From NCBI GenBank assembly GCA_945866125.1, contig CAMBFZ010000012.1, forward strand, positions 42,013 to 106,012: a DNA stretch of 64,000 nucleotides, in the 5' to 3' direction. Under the pieces are notes generated by a model. It searched no databases. It was not told the origin of the DNA and saw nothing but the letters and a program-made list of their open reading frames with translations. This document shows positions 18,457-27,127 of the stretch, one piece after another. Within the stretch, counting starts at the first letter, position 1; each line of letters opens with the position of its first letter. Both the position numbers and the translations under genes were made by a program. Source of the stretch: Bordetella parapertussis (lineage in GTDB: Bacteria > Pseudomonadota > Gammaproteobacteria > Burkholderiales > Burkholderiaceae_D).

Positions 18457-19071
18457 ATGATTAATTATCCCAACGACGCTGAACTATTGCGATCCGAAAT
18501 CGCCGCTGCCGCTGCCCGCATGATTGCCGAAGATGGCGCCGATTATGGCAGCGCCAAACGTAAGGCGGCCAAGCTGATTCTGGGGAATAACAAGGTCAGC
18601 GGCGACATCCTGCCGGACAATGCGCAGATCGAAGCCGAGGTTCGGGAATATCAGGCACTGTTTTTTGGGGACGAGCAGCCGCAGCGCCTGCGCCAGCTAC
18701 GCGCACTGGCTTTGGCCTTGATGGATCGATTCGCCGATTTTTCTCCGCATGTGACTGGCGCCATAGTCAATGGCACAGCCAGCGAACATTCGGATATTCA
18801 TCTTCAGTTATTTGCCGAGAGCAGCAAAGATGTTGCCGTTTTTTTATTGAACAGCGATATCGAATATCAAGTCTCAGAGACGCCGCACTTCCGCTATCCC
18901 GATCGCCGAGTGGAGACTTTGTCATTCATCTGGAAAAAAGAAGGCGTACATTTGACCATCTATGATTATGATGACCTGCGTGGCGCCGGCAAAGGCACCG
19001 GCAAACGCCGTATCGAACGCGCCAATCGCACCGCATTGCAGTCTTTAATTGACGAAAGCGAAGAAAAATGA
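18457..19071 (+). CDS. Conserved hypothetical protein with degenerate nucleotidyltransferase-like motif
   Basis: 204 aa, not assigned to a known function. The N-terminal ~90 residues are helical (LRSEIAAAAARMIAEDGADY, then KRKAAKLILG). Near residue 108 is TGAIVNGTASEHSDIHLQLF, which resembles the nucleotidyltransferase signature G-[ST]-x(n)-D-h-[DE], but the second acidic residue is His. Later segments YRYPDRRVETLSF-like and GVHLTIYDYDDLRG could add a third acidic residue. The tail is charged. Its stop overlaps the tlpA ATG by 4 bp, so the two are co-expressed. No membrane or secretion signal. The family seems restricted to relatives, but I cannot search. Confidence 0.8.
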   Translation: MINYPNDAELLRSEIAAAAARMIAEDGADYGSAKRKAAKLILGNNKVSGDILPDNAQIEAEVREYQALFFGDEQPQRLRQLRALALALMDRFADFSPHVTGAIVNGTASEHSDIHLQLFAESSKDVAVFLLNSDIEYQVSETPHFRYPDRRVETLSFIWKKEGVHLTIYDYDDLRGAGKGTGKRRIERANRTALQSLIDESEEK

Positions 19072-19589
19072 AACGCCAGACTGCGCTATTTATCCTTATC
19101 GCCCTTCTTTTTACCGGCATTGGTAGTTATTTTGGCTGGAAACAGCTAGAACCAACAACGCCTGCAGATGCCGCCGTGACAAGCCTGATGGCGGCCTCAC
19201 TGCCAGATGCCCAAGGTCAAACCCAAACAATGGCCCAATGGAAAGGCAAAATTCTACTAATTAATTTTTGGGCAACATGGTGCCCGCCGTGCGTCGCAGA
19301 AATGCCCGAATTGGTTGAACTGCAGGCCGACATGAAAGATAAAAATTTACAAATTGTCGGTATTGGCATCGATTCGCCATCCAATATTAAAGAATTTCTG
19401 TCAACATACAAAATAAGCTATCCAGTTTTAATAGCCGGCATGAGCGGAACAGAGCTCTCCCGACTGCTAGGTAATCAGGCAGGGGGCCTGCCATTTACGG
19501 TGCTTATTGGGGCGGATGGGCAAATAAAAAAGACTTATCTCGGCCGACTGGATATGAAAAAAGTCCGCACCGATTTGCTATCGCTATAG
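19068..19589 (+). CDS. TlpA/ResA-type thiol-disulfide oxidoreductase
   Basis: 173 aa. N-terminal signal anchor (TALFILIALLFTGIGSYFGW), then a thioredoxin fold with active site NFWATWCPPCVAEMPEL near residue 75 and the cis-Pro segment GGLPFTVLIG. Membrane-tethered periplasmic proteins of this kind reduce apocytochrome c or other thiols. The WCPPC site is typical of TlpA/ResA. No cytochrome maturation genes lie beside it; it follows the orphan gene with a 4-bp overlap and is 82 bp before aroQ. Confidence 0.9.
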   Translation: MKRQTALFILIALLFTGIGSYFGWKQLEPTTPADAAVTSLMAASLPDAQGQTQTMAQWKGKILLINFWATWCPPCVAEMPELVELQADMKDKNLQIVGIGIDSPSNIKEFLSTYKISYPVLIAGMSGTELSRLLGNQAGGLPFTVLIGADGQIKKTYLGRLDMKKVRTDLLSL

Positions 19590-19671
19590 TTTAGCGAAAC
19601 GGTTGTGCTTGCCAGCGCGCAGCATTTGCCGGCAAAATGATGGCTTCTTCGTCAATCGGAGTACTATCTCG

Positions 19672-20109
19672 ATGGCAACAAACTTGCTCTTGCTGAATGG
19701 CCCGAACCTAAACCTGCTTGGAAGCCGCGAGCCTGAGGTCTATGGCGCCACCACGCTCACCGAAATCGAGCAGGCCGCAGAAGCCCAGGCAAAAGCGGCA
19801 GGCGCCTTGCTGAGCGTGTTTCAGAGCAATCACGAAGGCGCCCTGATAGATCGAATCCATGCAGCGCGTCAGTCGGAGGTGGATGCGATCGTGATTAACC
19901 CGGGCGGCTTGACGCATACCAGTGTGGCGCTTCGAGATGCGCTGGCCGGTGTGGCAATCCCTTTCGTCGAAGTGCATATTTCTAATATCTACCGCCGGGA
20001 AAGCTTCCGGCACCACTCTTATCTGTCAGAACTGGCATCCGGCGTGATTTGCGGATTGGGCGTCGATGGCTATCGCATCGGCATTGAATTTGCGCTTAAA
20101 AAGCTATAA
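19672..20109 (+). CDS. aroQ: Type II 3-dehydroquinate dehydratase
   Basis: 145 aa, shikimate pathway step 3. Start ATG 19672 with GGAG about 10 bases upstream gives the usual N-terminus NLLLLNGPNLNLLGSREPEVYG with the catalytic Tyr; the longer open frame is rejected. INPGGLTHTSVALRDAL, FVEVHISNIYRRESFRHHS and SGVICGLGVDGY are the family signatures. A strong TATAAT for the accBC genes overlaps its last codon. Confidence 0.96.
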   Translation: MATNLLLLNGPNLNLLGSREPEVYGATTLTEIEQAAEAQAKAAGALLSVFQSNHEGALIDRIHAARQSEVDAIVINPGGLTHTSVALRDALAGVAIPFVEVHISNIYRRESFRHHSYLSELASGVICGLGVDGYRIGIEFALKKL

Positions 20110-20110
20110 T
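20084..20110 (+). promoter_or_regulatory. Probable sigma-70 promoter for accB-accC
   Basis: TTGAAT at 20084-20089, a 15-bp spacer and a consensus TATAAT at 20105-20110, straddling the aroQ stop. A transcript would start near 20117, about 90 nt before accB. The spacer is short, so only the -10 is convincing. Confidence 0.45.
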
Positions 20111-20204
20111 TCGCGTTAATCTTCATTATTCTGGCGTCAACTTTACAGGTGACGCAGCAGGATTTTTCATTTAGGATTTTTTCAATTATGCAGGCGGACC
20201 TTCA

Positions 20205-20669
20205 ATGGATTTAAGAAAACTCAAGACCTTGATCGACCTGGTGGCGGAATCCGATATTTCGGAGTTGGAAGTTACCGAAGGCGAAAGTAAAGTCAGGATT
20301 GTCAAAGCATCGACCGCTGCCAACCAGGTTGTGATGATGCAGCAGCCAATGGCAGCGCACACGCAAGCCGCGCCGTTAGCAGCCGCACCGGCGGCGAGCG
20401 CTGCGCCTGTTGTTGAAGCCGTTGCGGAGCCGACCGGCCATATCGTCAAGTCGCCGATGGTGGGCACGTTCTATCGCTCTTCTGCTCCGGGCTCGCCAGC
20501 ATTTGTTGAGATCGGCAGCGCCGTCAAGGTCGGCGACACGCTGTGCATTATTGAAGCGATGAAGCTGCTCAATGAGATCGATACCGATGCTGCCGGTGTG
20601 ATCACCCAAATTCTGGTGGAAAACGGCCAGCCGGTCGAATTCGGCCAGCCGCTTTTTGTCGTTGGTTAA
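20205..20669 (+). CDS. accB: Biotin carboxyl carrier protein of acetyl-CoA carboxylase
   Basis: 154 aa. The N-terminal domain DLRKLKTLIDLVAESDISEL is followed by an Ala/Pro-rich linker (residues ~50-75) and a C-terminal biotinyl domain with SPMVGTFYRSSAPGSPAFV and the biotin-accepting Lys in IIEAMKLLNEI. Carries CO2 for malonyl-CoA synthesis, the first step of fatty acid synthesis. accC follows after 84 bp. Confidence 0.97.
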   Translation: MDLRKLKTLIDLVAESDISELEVTEGESKVRIVKASTAANQVVMMQQPMAAHTQAAPLAAAPAASAAPVVEAVAEPTGHIVKSPMVGTFYRSSAPGSPAFVEIGSAVKVGDTLCIIEAMKLLNEIDTDAAGVITQILVENGQPVEFGQPLFVVG

Positions 20670-20753
20670 TTTCCCAAAAAAGGCGTCGTGTAGCCGGGCA
20701 GCGTGCGCAGCAATTTGTTGCCGCGTGTCGTCCCCTGCACCCTGAACCTCACT

Positions 20754-22136
20754 ATGTTTGAAAAAATTCTAATCGCCAACCGTGGTGAAATCGCGCTACG
20801 CATTCAGCGTGCGTGCCGCGAGATGGGTATAAAAACCGTTGTCGTCCATTCCGAGGCAGACCGCGAAGCCAAGTATGTCAAGCTAGCCGACGAATCGGTC
20901 TGCATCGGCCCGGCTGCGTCCGCCCAAAGCTATCTGAGCATGCCCGCCATTATTAGCGCAGCCGAAGTAACGGACGCCGAAGCGATTCATCCGGGCTATG
21001 GCTTCTTGTCCGAAAATGCAGACTTTGCCGAACGGGTCGAGAAGTCGGGGTTTGTTTTTATTGGTCCGCGTTCTGAATCCATTCGTCTGATGGGCGACAA
21101 GGTCTCGGCCAAGCAGGCCATGATCAAGGCTGGCGTGCCCTGCGTGCCGGGCTCGGAAGGAGCGCTACCGGACGATCCGAAAATCATCATTCAGACCGCG
21201 CGTAAAGTCGGCTATCCCGTCATCATCAAAGCCGCCGGCGGCGGTGGCGGGCGTGGCATGCGGGTGGTGCACACCGAGGCGGCACTGCTCAACGCCGTCA
21301 CCATGACCAAGACCGAAGCGGGCGCTGCGTTTTCTAATCCCGAAGTCTATATGGAAAAATATCTGGAAAATCCACGCCATGTGGAGATACAGATATTGGC
21401 CGATGAATTCAAAAATGCGATCTGGCTGGGCGAACGCGATTGTTCGATGCAACGGCGCCATCAAAAAGTGATCGAAGAAGCGCCGGCCGTTGGCATACCA
21501 CGCAAGCTGATTGAAAAAATCGGTGACCGCTGTGCGGAAGCCTGCCGCAAAATCGGCTACCGTGGCGCGGGTACTTTTGAGTTTTTGTACGAAAACGGCG
21601 AATTCTATTTCATCGAAATGAACACCCGGATTCAGGTAGAACATCCGGTGACGGAAATGGTGACCGGCATCGATCTGGTGCAAGAACAGATCCGTGTAGC
21701 GGCCGGTGAGAAACTACGCTTTCGGCAGCGCGATATCGTACTTAAAGGTCACGCGATCGAATGCCGTATCAATGCCGAAGATCCGTTCAAATTCACTCCG
21801 TCACCAGGCAGAATTTTGGCCTGGCATGCGCCGGGCGGTCCTGGTATCCGCGTCGACTCCCATGCATATGCGGGCTACTATGTGCCGCCACATTATGATT
21901 CCATGGTGGGTAAGGTGATCGCCTACGGGGCAACGCGAGACCAGGCCATACGACGCATGCAGATTGCGTTGTCGGAGATGGTGGTCGAGGGCATCCTGAC
22001 CAATATTCCGCTGCATCGTGAATTAATGGTGGATGCCCGTTTTGCTGAAGGCGGCACCAACATTCATTACCTCGAGCAAAAGCTGGCCGGCAAACCTGAC
22101 CTGGCGCACGATCCGAAGCTGACTAAGAAAAAATAA
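20754..22136 (+). CDS. accC: Biotin carboxylase subunit of acetyl-CoA carboxylase
   Basis: 460 aa, ATP-grasp enzyme that carboxylates biotin on AccB. ATG 20754 gives MFEKILIANRGEIALRI, the standard N-terminus; the upstream extension in the open frame is not conserved. Also visible: IHPGYGFLSENADFAE, the Gly-rich ATP loop IIKAAGGGGGRGMRVV, ERDCSMQRRHQKVIEEAP and FIEMNTRIQVEHPVTEMVTG with catalytic Glu/Asn/Arg. It is followed by prmA after 6 bp, an accB-accC-prmA order common in proteobacteria. Confidence 0.97.
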   Translation: MFEKILIANRGEIALRIQRACREMGIKTVVVHSEADREAKYVKLADESVCIGPAASAQSYLSMPAIISAAEVTDAEAIHPGYGFLSENADFAERVEKSGFVFIGPRSESIRLMGDKVSAKQAMIKAGVPCVPGSEGALPDDPKIIIQTARKVGYPVIIKAAGGGGGRGMRVVHTEAALLNAVTMTKTEAGAAFSNPEVYMEKYLENPRHVEIQILADEFKNAIWLGERDCSMQRRHQKVIEEAPAVGIPRKLIEKIGDRCAEACRKIGYRGAGTFEFLYENGEFYFIEMNTRIQVEHPVTEMVTGIDLVQEQIRVAAGEKLRFRQRDIVLKGHAIECRINAEDPFKFTPSPGRILAWHAPGGPGIRVDSHAYAGYYVPPHYDSMVGKVIAYGATRDQAIRRMQIALSEMVVEGILTNIPLHRELMVDARFAEGGTNIHYLEQKLAGKPDLAHDPKLTKKK

Positions 22137-22142
22137 AATCGA

Positions 22143-23051
22143 ATGAGCTGGACCGAAATTGTTTTGGAAGTGCCACGTCGGTATGCCGAATGTCTATCTG
22201 ACGCGCTGATGGAGGCCGGCGCCTTATCGGTCTCTGTCGAAGATGCTGACGAAGGCACGCAAGCCGAACAAGCGCTGTATGGCGAACCCGGGATGGAGCC
22301 CGCCGAACAGGCGTGGGAGCGCAGCCGTGTGGTGGCCTTGGCCGACGCCGAGGCGGATCATGCGGGCCTTGTTGAGACTGCTTGTGCGGCCTGCTCAATG
22401 CATGCAGATGCTTGGCCCTTTAGCCTGCGCCCCGTTGCCGAACAAGACTGGGTACGCCTGACGCAATCGCAATTTGCGCCGATTCATATCGGCAAAAATA
22501 TCTGGGTGGTACCGAGCTGGCATGATGCGCCCGATCCGGATGCGCTCATACTTGAACTCGATCCAGGCCTTGCGTTTGGCACCGGCAGTCACCCGACGAC
22601 ACGGCTGTGCATGGAATGGCTCGAGTCACAGACGCTTAATAATCTCTGCGTACTTGATTATGGTTGTGGCTCAGGCATTCTGGCGATGGTGGCTAAAAAA
22701 CTGGGCGCATCCCAAGTTGATGGTGTCGATATTGATCCGCAGGCCATTGAATCGGCGCGTGCCAATAGCGAACGCAATGCCTGCACGGTTGCCTATTTTT
22801 TACCCGCAGAGTTCGGCCTCAGCCACCCCACTACCCGCTATGACGTTGTGGTTGCAAATATTTTGTCGAGTCCACTAAAACTGATGGCACCGATGCTCAC
22901 CGGCCGCCTCGCCGCCGGCGGCGCAATGGTCCTCTCGGGCGTGCTCGCACGTCAGGCAGACGAGGTGATTGCTGCCTACGCCCCGTACCTGACACTGTCA
23001 GTTTGGGCCGAGCACGAGGGCTGGGTCGCGCTGTCAGGTCGAAAGGTTTAA
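22143..23051 (+). CDS. prmA: Ribosomal protein L11 methyltransferase
   Basis: 302 aa, SAM-dependent trimethylation of L11. The N-terminal substrate domain starts SWTEIVLEVPRRYAECLSDAL. The catalytic domain has DPGLAFGTGSHPTTRLCMEWL, the SAM loop VLDYGCGSGILAMVAKKLGA and the NPPF-like motif DVVVANILSSPLKLMAP. Full length. Six bases after accC and 2 bases before the zinc-ribbon gene, so all are probably one transcript. Confidence 0.96.
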   Translation: MSWTEIVLEVPRRYAECLSDALMEAGALSVSVEDADEGTQAEQALYGEPGMEPAEQAWERSRVVALADAEADHAGLVETACAACSMHADAWPFSLRPVAEQDWVRLTQSQFAPIHIGKNIWVVPSWHDAPDPDALILELDPGLAFGTGSHPTTRLCMEWLESQTLNNLCVLDYGCGSGILAMVAKKLGASQVDGVDIDPQAIESARANSERNACTVAYFLPAEFGLSHPTTRYDVVVANILSSPLKLMAPMLTGRLAAGGAMVLSGVLARQADEVIAAYAPYLTLSVWAEHEGWVALSGRKV

Positions 23052-23053
23052 TC

Positions 23054-24025
23054 ATGCACGAGACCATGCTCGCTACGCGCTGCCCCCATTGCCAGACGCG
23101 CTTTCGCGTAACGACTCAGCAATTGTTGCTGCGCGACGGGCTGGTGCGTTGTGGAGCGTGCCGCGAAATATTTAATGCTAACAGCAGCGAGCCCACGCTG
23201 TCGCCCACACCGCACATCGAACCAGCGGTAGCGTTGCACCCCACCGCTGCCCCCACGCCGATCGATACGGCCGCGCCGGACGCCGCAGATAGCGGCCGCA
23301 TGACCCTGATGGATTTTGGCGCATGGCCCGGCTCGACTCCCGCACAGGGCGCCCCGAACATGCAAGACGAGCTGGATGCGCTCTCCAAAGCCATCGCTGA
23401 TTTACAAAAAAAACCTTGGCGCGAACCGGATGCGGCAGCCGCTGCGCCAGTAGATCAAGCAGAAGATAAAGACGAAGCGACGCAAGACTGGGACAACAGC
23501 GAGCCGGGTTTTGTACAAGAGGCGCGCCGCAAGCAGCGCCGTGCACGGCTTTGGAAAATCCTGCTTTGGTCGGGCCTGCCGATCCTGTTGCTGCTCTTGC
23601 TGGGGCAGCTAACCTATCGTTTTCGCGATGAGATCGCAGCGCGCGTGCCGGAGTCTGATCCCTATTTGCGGCAAGCCTGTGCGCACCTGGGCTGCATAAT
23701 TGCACTGCCTGCCCATATCAATGCGCTCTCGCTACAATCGAGTCAACTCGTCGCAGTGACGGGACAGACCGATCAATTTGAGCTTGTCGCACTGGTGCGC
23801 AATAGCAGTCCCACGCCGCAAGCCTGGCCTGCGCTTGAGCTGCAATTAAAAGACCAAAGCGGCGCGCTACTGGTGCGCAAAGTGTTTTTGCCGGGCGAAT
23901 TTATCTCCCAAGTGCAAGAGCGCAAAAGCGGCATTGCTGCCCGTTCCGAGCGTGAGATCCGTATCCTGTTTACGCTAGCCGACGCACCGGCTGCAGATTT
24001 TCAGTTGACGCTGTTTTATCAGTGA
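23054..24025 (+). CDS. Zinc-ribbon and DUF3426 membrane protein
   Basis: 323 aa from ATG 23054. The N-terminus carries an MJ0042-type zinc ribbon with two CxxC pairs (TRCPHCQTRFRV and LVRCGACREIFNA). A long low-complexity, acidic, Pro/Ala-rich stretch follows (residues ~45-165), then one membrane span near 185-205 (ILLWSGLPILLLLLLGQL) and a C-terminal periplasmic DUF3426 domain. Function is not established. The position behind prmA is conserved in Burkholderiales as far as I know. Its stop is 54 bp before the PfkB kinase. Confidence 0.85.
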   Translation: MHETMLATRCPHCQTRFRVTTQQLLLRDGLVRCGACREIFNANSSEPTLSPTPHIEPAVALHPTAAPTPIDTAAPDAADSGRMTLMDFGAWPGSTPAQGAPNMQDELDALSKAIADLQKKPWREPDAAAAAPVDQAEDKDEATQDWDNSEPGFVQEARRKQRRARLWKILLWSGLPILLLLLLGQLTYRFRDEIAARVPESDPYLRQACAHLGCIIALPAHINALSLQSSQLVAVTGQTDQFELVALVRNSSPTPQAWPALELQLKDQSGALLVRKVFLPGEFISQVQERKSGIAARSEREIRILFTLADAPAADFQLTLFYQ

Positions 24026-24079
24026 GCCGCACCACACTGGCAACCGTACTCGATTTCAAAACTATTTAACGGACCCTTC

Positions 24080-25009
24080 ATGACCTCCCTGATTTGCGGC
24101 TCGCTCGCGTTCGATACCATCATGTCATTTGGCGGGCGCTTTTCTGAAGCGCTGCTGGCTGACCAACTACATAAAATCAATGTCGCCTTTTTGGTGCCCG
24201 GCATCCGGCGCGAGTTTGGTGGCTGCGCCGGCAATATCGCCTACAACCTCAAATTGCTCAATGGCGATCCGCTGATCATGGCCACCATCGGTCAAGACAG
24301 CGCACCCTATGTTGAACGGCTCGACCGGCTGGGTATCAGCCGTCGCTGCATTCGAACAATCGATAATGCTTACACCGCTCAGGCCTTCATCACCACTGAC
24401 GCAGACAGTAATCAGATCACTGCGTTTCATCCCGGTGCGATGGGTGTATCGCACCAGATCAAGGTTGCTGATGCCGGACCGGTGAAGCTGGCCATCATTG
24501 CACCGGATGGGCGCGACGGCATGCTCGAGCATGCGCGTGATTGTGCCGAACTGAATATCCCGTTTATCTTTGATCCGGGCCAAGGCCTGCCGATGTTCAA
24601 TGGCGCTGAGCTGAGCCATTTTATTGAGCTCGCAACCTATGTTGCCGTCAATGACTACGAAGCTGAATTGCTCACCGAGCGTACCGGCCTGTCGTTGCAG
24701 CAAATCGCTGACCATGTGTCAGCGCTAGTGGTAACCCGCGGTGAGCAAGGGGCCGAAATTTACACTAGCGAAGGGCGCATCGATATTCCTGTCGTCGCCG
24801 CCGACGTGGTCGATCCGACCGGATGTGGTGATGCTTTCCGCGCCGGTATGCTGTTTGGTTTGACGCGCGATATGGACTGGACCACGATCGGCCGCCTCTC
24901 AAGCCTGATGGGCGCCATCAAGATTGCCAGTCAGGGTGGACAAAATCATGCCCCGACTCTCGATGAAATCGAAGACCGATTCTTCAAGGCCTACGGTTAC
25001 CGGTTTTAA
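24080..25009 (+). CDS. PfkB-family carbohydrate/nucleoside kinase
   Basis: 309 aa, ribokinase superfamily. PfkB signature 1 is seen as FGGCAGNIAYNLKLLNG and signature 2 as DPTGCGDAFRAGMLFGL, with the catalytic Asp in GCGD intact. The FVTRGEQGAEIYT-like segment before it contacts ATP. Burkholderiales homologues are often called adenosine kinase, and the N-terminal SLAFDTIMSFGGRF fits that group, but the substrate cannot be fixed from sequence. Converges on the DUF167 gene with 24 bp between. Confidence 0.88.
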   Translation: MTSLICGSLAFDTIMSFGGRFSEALLADQLHKINVAFLVPGIRREFGGCAGNIAYNLKLLNGDPLIMATIGQDSAPYVERLDRLGISRRCIRTIDNAYTAQAFITTDADSNQITAFHPGAMGVSHQIKVADAGPVKLAIIAPDGRDGMLEHARDCAELNIPFIFDPGQGLPMFNGAELSHFIELATYVAVNDYEAELLTERTGLSLQQIADHVSALVVTRGEQGAEIYTSEGRIDIPVVAADVVDPTGCGDAFRAGMLFGLTRDMDWTTIGRLSSLMGAIKIASQGGQNHAPTLDEIEDRFFKAYGYRF

Positions 25010-25033
25010 TGCGCAGCGCAAGGTGCGAGGCGC

Positions 25034-25333
25034 TCACATCCCAAGCAGCGCCGCTTTGGCCTGTGCGGCGGTTTGATCGGTCTGCACCTCGAGGCGCTTC
25101 AGTCGGCTGGTAAGGCCATGCGTCACACTGACCCGACTTTTTGACACGCCCAATTTGTCGGCAATAAATTTGACCAATGCTTCGTTGGCCCGTCCTTCGA
25201 TCGGTAGCGCCTTGAGACGAATTTTTAACGCACCTTCAACTTCGCCGGCCACTTCTGATCTGCCGGCGTTGGGCATTACTTGCACCGCGATGCGCAATGC
25301 CTCCCCTTGCTGGCTGCACCAGTCACGCTCCAT
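25034..25333 (-). CDS. DUF167 / YggU-family protein
   Basis: 99 aa with the compact DUF167 fold: LRIAVQVMPNAGRSEVAG, then LKIRLKALPIEGRANEALVKFIADKLGVSKSRV. Structure of family members is known but function is not. ATG 25333 shares its A with the YggT stop (TGATG), so the two are translationally coupled; this YggT-YggU pairing is common in proteobacteria. Confidence 0.9.
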   Translation of the reverse strand: MERDWCSQQGEALRIAVQVMPNAGRSEVAGEVEGALKIRLKALPIEGRANEALVKFIADKLGVSKSRVSVTHGLTSRLKRLEVQTDQTAAQAKAALLGM

Positions 25334-25875
25334 CAAGCCAAGCCAAGCAGTACGCTATCGGCCACAAAGAGCGCAATGCGCAGCAGCAGAAAAGCGACCA
25401 GCGGAGACAAGTCAATGCCACCCACGGCCGGCACAATACGACGCAAAGGGCGCATCAGGGGTTCATTGAGAGCGCTTACCATTGGCGCGAGCGGTGCATT
25501 CGGATTGACCCAGCTAAAAATGACCTCAATGAACAGCAGACCAATAAAACCATAGCCTATCCAGTGCACCATCGAGAGAGCGGTGAGCAACAATAAGGGT
25601 TCAATCGCAAAAGCAGAGCGTATCGCCAACTCCAGGGCAATCGAGATCAGTGCTACCAACAAGGCACCTAAAAGACTCGCCCAGTCATATCCACCAAGCC
25701 CGGGCAGCAGCCGGCGCAGCGGCAACACCAGCCAATCGGTTAAGCGAAACATGAACTGCCCCAACGACAACGGGGGGCGCACCCGGACTGCCTGCATCCA
25801 AAATCGCAACAACAACAATGCGGCCAAAACAGTCGCAATAGTGTCGACAATAAGGTTAAAAATGCTGTAAATCAC
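25333..25875 (-). CDS. YggT-family integral membrane protein
   Basis: 180 aa with two YGGT repeats: FNLIVDTIATVLAALLLLRFW / RLTDWLVLPLRRLLPGLGG and WIGYGFIGLLFIEVIFSWVNP / LNEPLMRPLRRIVPAVGGID. Four or more membrane spans. Relatives are linked to cell division and osmotic tolerance in other organisms, without a clear mechanism. GTG 25875 has AAGGA 6 bases upstream and is preferred over the longer frame. DUF167 follows directly. Confidence 0.9.
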   Translation of the reverse strand: MIYSIFNLIVDTIATVLAALLLLRFWMQAVRVRPPLSLGQFMFRLTDWLVLPLRRLLPGLGGYDWASLLGALLVALISIALELAIRSAFAIEPLLLLTALSMVHWIGYGFIGLLFIEVIFSWVNPNAPLAPMVSALNEPLMRPLRRIVPAVGGIDLSPLVAFLLLRIALFVADSVLLGLA

Positions 25876-25987
25876 GGTGTGTCCTTCACCAGAACAAGGC
25901 AAAATAAAACAAAATCATCCTCTCGCGATGGCCATTCATCGGCAATTTCATACCCGGCCACAATCAGGATTGGCGTCAACGTTCAGC

Positions 25988-26023
25988 AAAAAAAAACCGC
26001 TGCAGACAAGAAGTCTACAGCGG
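25988..26023 (-). terminator. Rho-independent terminator after the H1-like gene
   Basis: On the minus strand an 11-bp stem (CCGCTGTAGAC / GTCTGCAGCGG, one mismatch) with a short TTCTT loop is followed by nine T residues. It lies 43 bp downstream of the H1-like stop. Confidence 0.9.
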
Positions 26024-26065
26024 GCATTCTGCCTGAAACCACTCAGGCGTCCAAGCAAGCTCGGC

Positions 26066-26608
26066 TTAAGGGCGCGAACCAGTCGGAAATGGCCATGCTG
26101 CCGCCGGATTCAACACCGTTTTGACGACCGGTGCTGCGACTGCAGCAGGCTTCCTAGCTACCGACTTTTTTTTTGCGGCAGGTTTTTTAGCGACAGCCTT
26201 TTTGGCTGCTGGCTTTTTGGCTGCTACTTTTTTCGCTGCTGGCTTCTTTGCTGCCGGCTTTTTGGCGGCTGCTTTTTTCGCTGCTGGCTTTTTAGCTGCT
26301 ACTTTTTTCGCTGCTGGCTTTTTCTTAGCGACGACTTTCTTCGCTACTTTCTTCGCTGCTGGCTTTTTAGCTGCTGCTTTTTTAGCGACTGGCTTTTTCT
26401 TTGCCACTGCTTTTTTAGCTACTGCTTTTTTAGCTGCCGGCTTTTTGGCTGCTACTTTTTTGGCCGCAGGCTTTTTCTTAGCTACGACTTTTTTAGCAGC
26501 GGCTTTTTTAGCAACCGGCTTCTTTTTTGCGACTACTTTTTTAGCAACCGGCTTTTTCTTAGCGACCGGTTTCTTCTTTGCTGCTACTTTTTTCTTTGCT
26601 GTTGCCAT
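26066..26608 (-). CDS. Histone H1-like lysine/alanine-rich DNA-binding protein
   Basis: 180 aa, almost entirely made of K-K-x-A/V-A-K type pentamers (AAKKPAAKK and variants) from residue 3 to about 160, with a non-repetitive C-terminus ending AAAWPFPTGSRP. Such proteins bind DNA through charge, like the tails of eukaryotic H1 and Bordetella BpH1/BpH2. ATG 26608 has AAGGAG 6 bases upstream. Own terminator downstream. The opposite strand holds a long open frame that is only a mirror of the repeats. Copy number of the repeats is likely variable between strains (inference). Confidence 0.9.
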   Translation of the reverse strand: MATAKKKVAAKKKPVAKKKPVAKKVVAKKKPVAKKAAAKKVVAKKKPAAKKVAAKKPAAKKAVAKKAVAKKKPVAKKAAAKKPAAKKVAKKVVAKKKPAAKKVAAKKPAAKKAAAKKPAAKKPAAKKVAAKKPAAKKAVAKKPAAKKKSVARKPAAVAAPVVKTVLNPAAAWPFPTGSRP

Positions 26609-26910
26609 GTCGTTCTCCTTCACGTGATGGAATATCAAGCTACAAGTTTGAAACCCGTCTGATCCATCATGGTTCGGGCGGGTTATTCATCGGCACAAAC
26701 AAGTCTCTGTTTGCGCTAATGAATGCGGCACCAGCTGAACTGCTGCATCTCCTCGTCAATGCAGCACTTCAGCCAATTTGGTCATCCCTGCGCCGGTCGA
26801 GCCCGGTGGCACCTTCAATCAAGCCAAAGGCCGCCATACACGCCACCCAAAACGGGGGGCGCCGCGGATCATTCCGTTACCAGGGCTGCGAAATTCCCGC
26901 AGAACTGACC

Positions 26911-26940
26911 AAAAAAAACGCCGGCAACTTAGCCGGCGTT
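26911..26940 (-). terminator. Rho-independent terminator downstream of nrdB
   Basis: On the minus strand AACGCCGGC - loop - GCCGGCGTT (9 bp perfect) is followed by a run of T residues (aaaaaaaa at 26911-26918 on plus). It lies 250 bp after the nrdB stop, the only strong terminator before the H1-like gene. Confidence 0.85.
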
Positions 26941-27097
26941 GGAATACTTATGCAGAAAGGCCAACTCTTTTTTCGAAGAAAACGCTGCCCTGCCCGACAA
27001 AATCGGACTTTCCGGCGAAGTAAAAAAAGATAGGTAAGGCCTGGTACTGTCCATTAAATTTGGGTGCTACCTTTCCGCGTGTTGCCTCTCTGCTGTT

Positions 27098-27127
27098 GCA
27101 TTACACGATCACCTTTTCGTGTAATGC
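27098..27127. repeat. 11-bp inverted repeat in the nrdB 3' region
   Basis: gcattacacga (27098-27108) and tcgtgtaatgc (27117-27127) are perfect inverse complements around an 8-base centre. No T-run follows on either strand, so it is not an ordinary terminator. Confidence 0.8.

Noticed and set aside
25877..26662. Long plus-strand frames (up to 261 codons) opposite the H1-like gene, rich in F, A and C
   Set aside because: They are the reverse of the AAKK repeats; the minus strand has the ribosome site, the terminator and the known family composition.
26578..27033. 151-codon plus-strand frame between the H1-like gene and nrdB
   Set aside because: No motif or ribosome site, and it crosses a terminator of the opposite strand.
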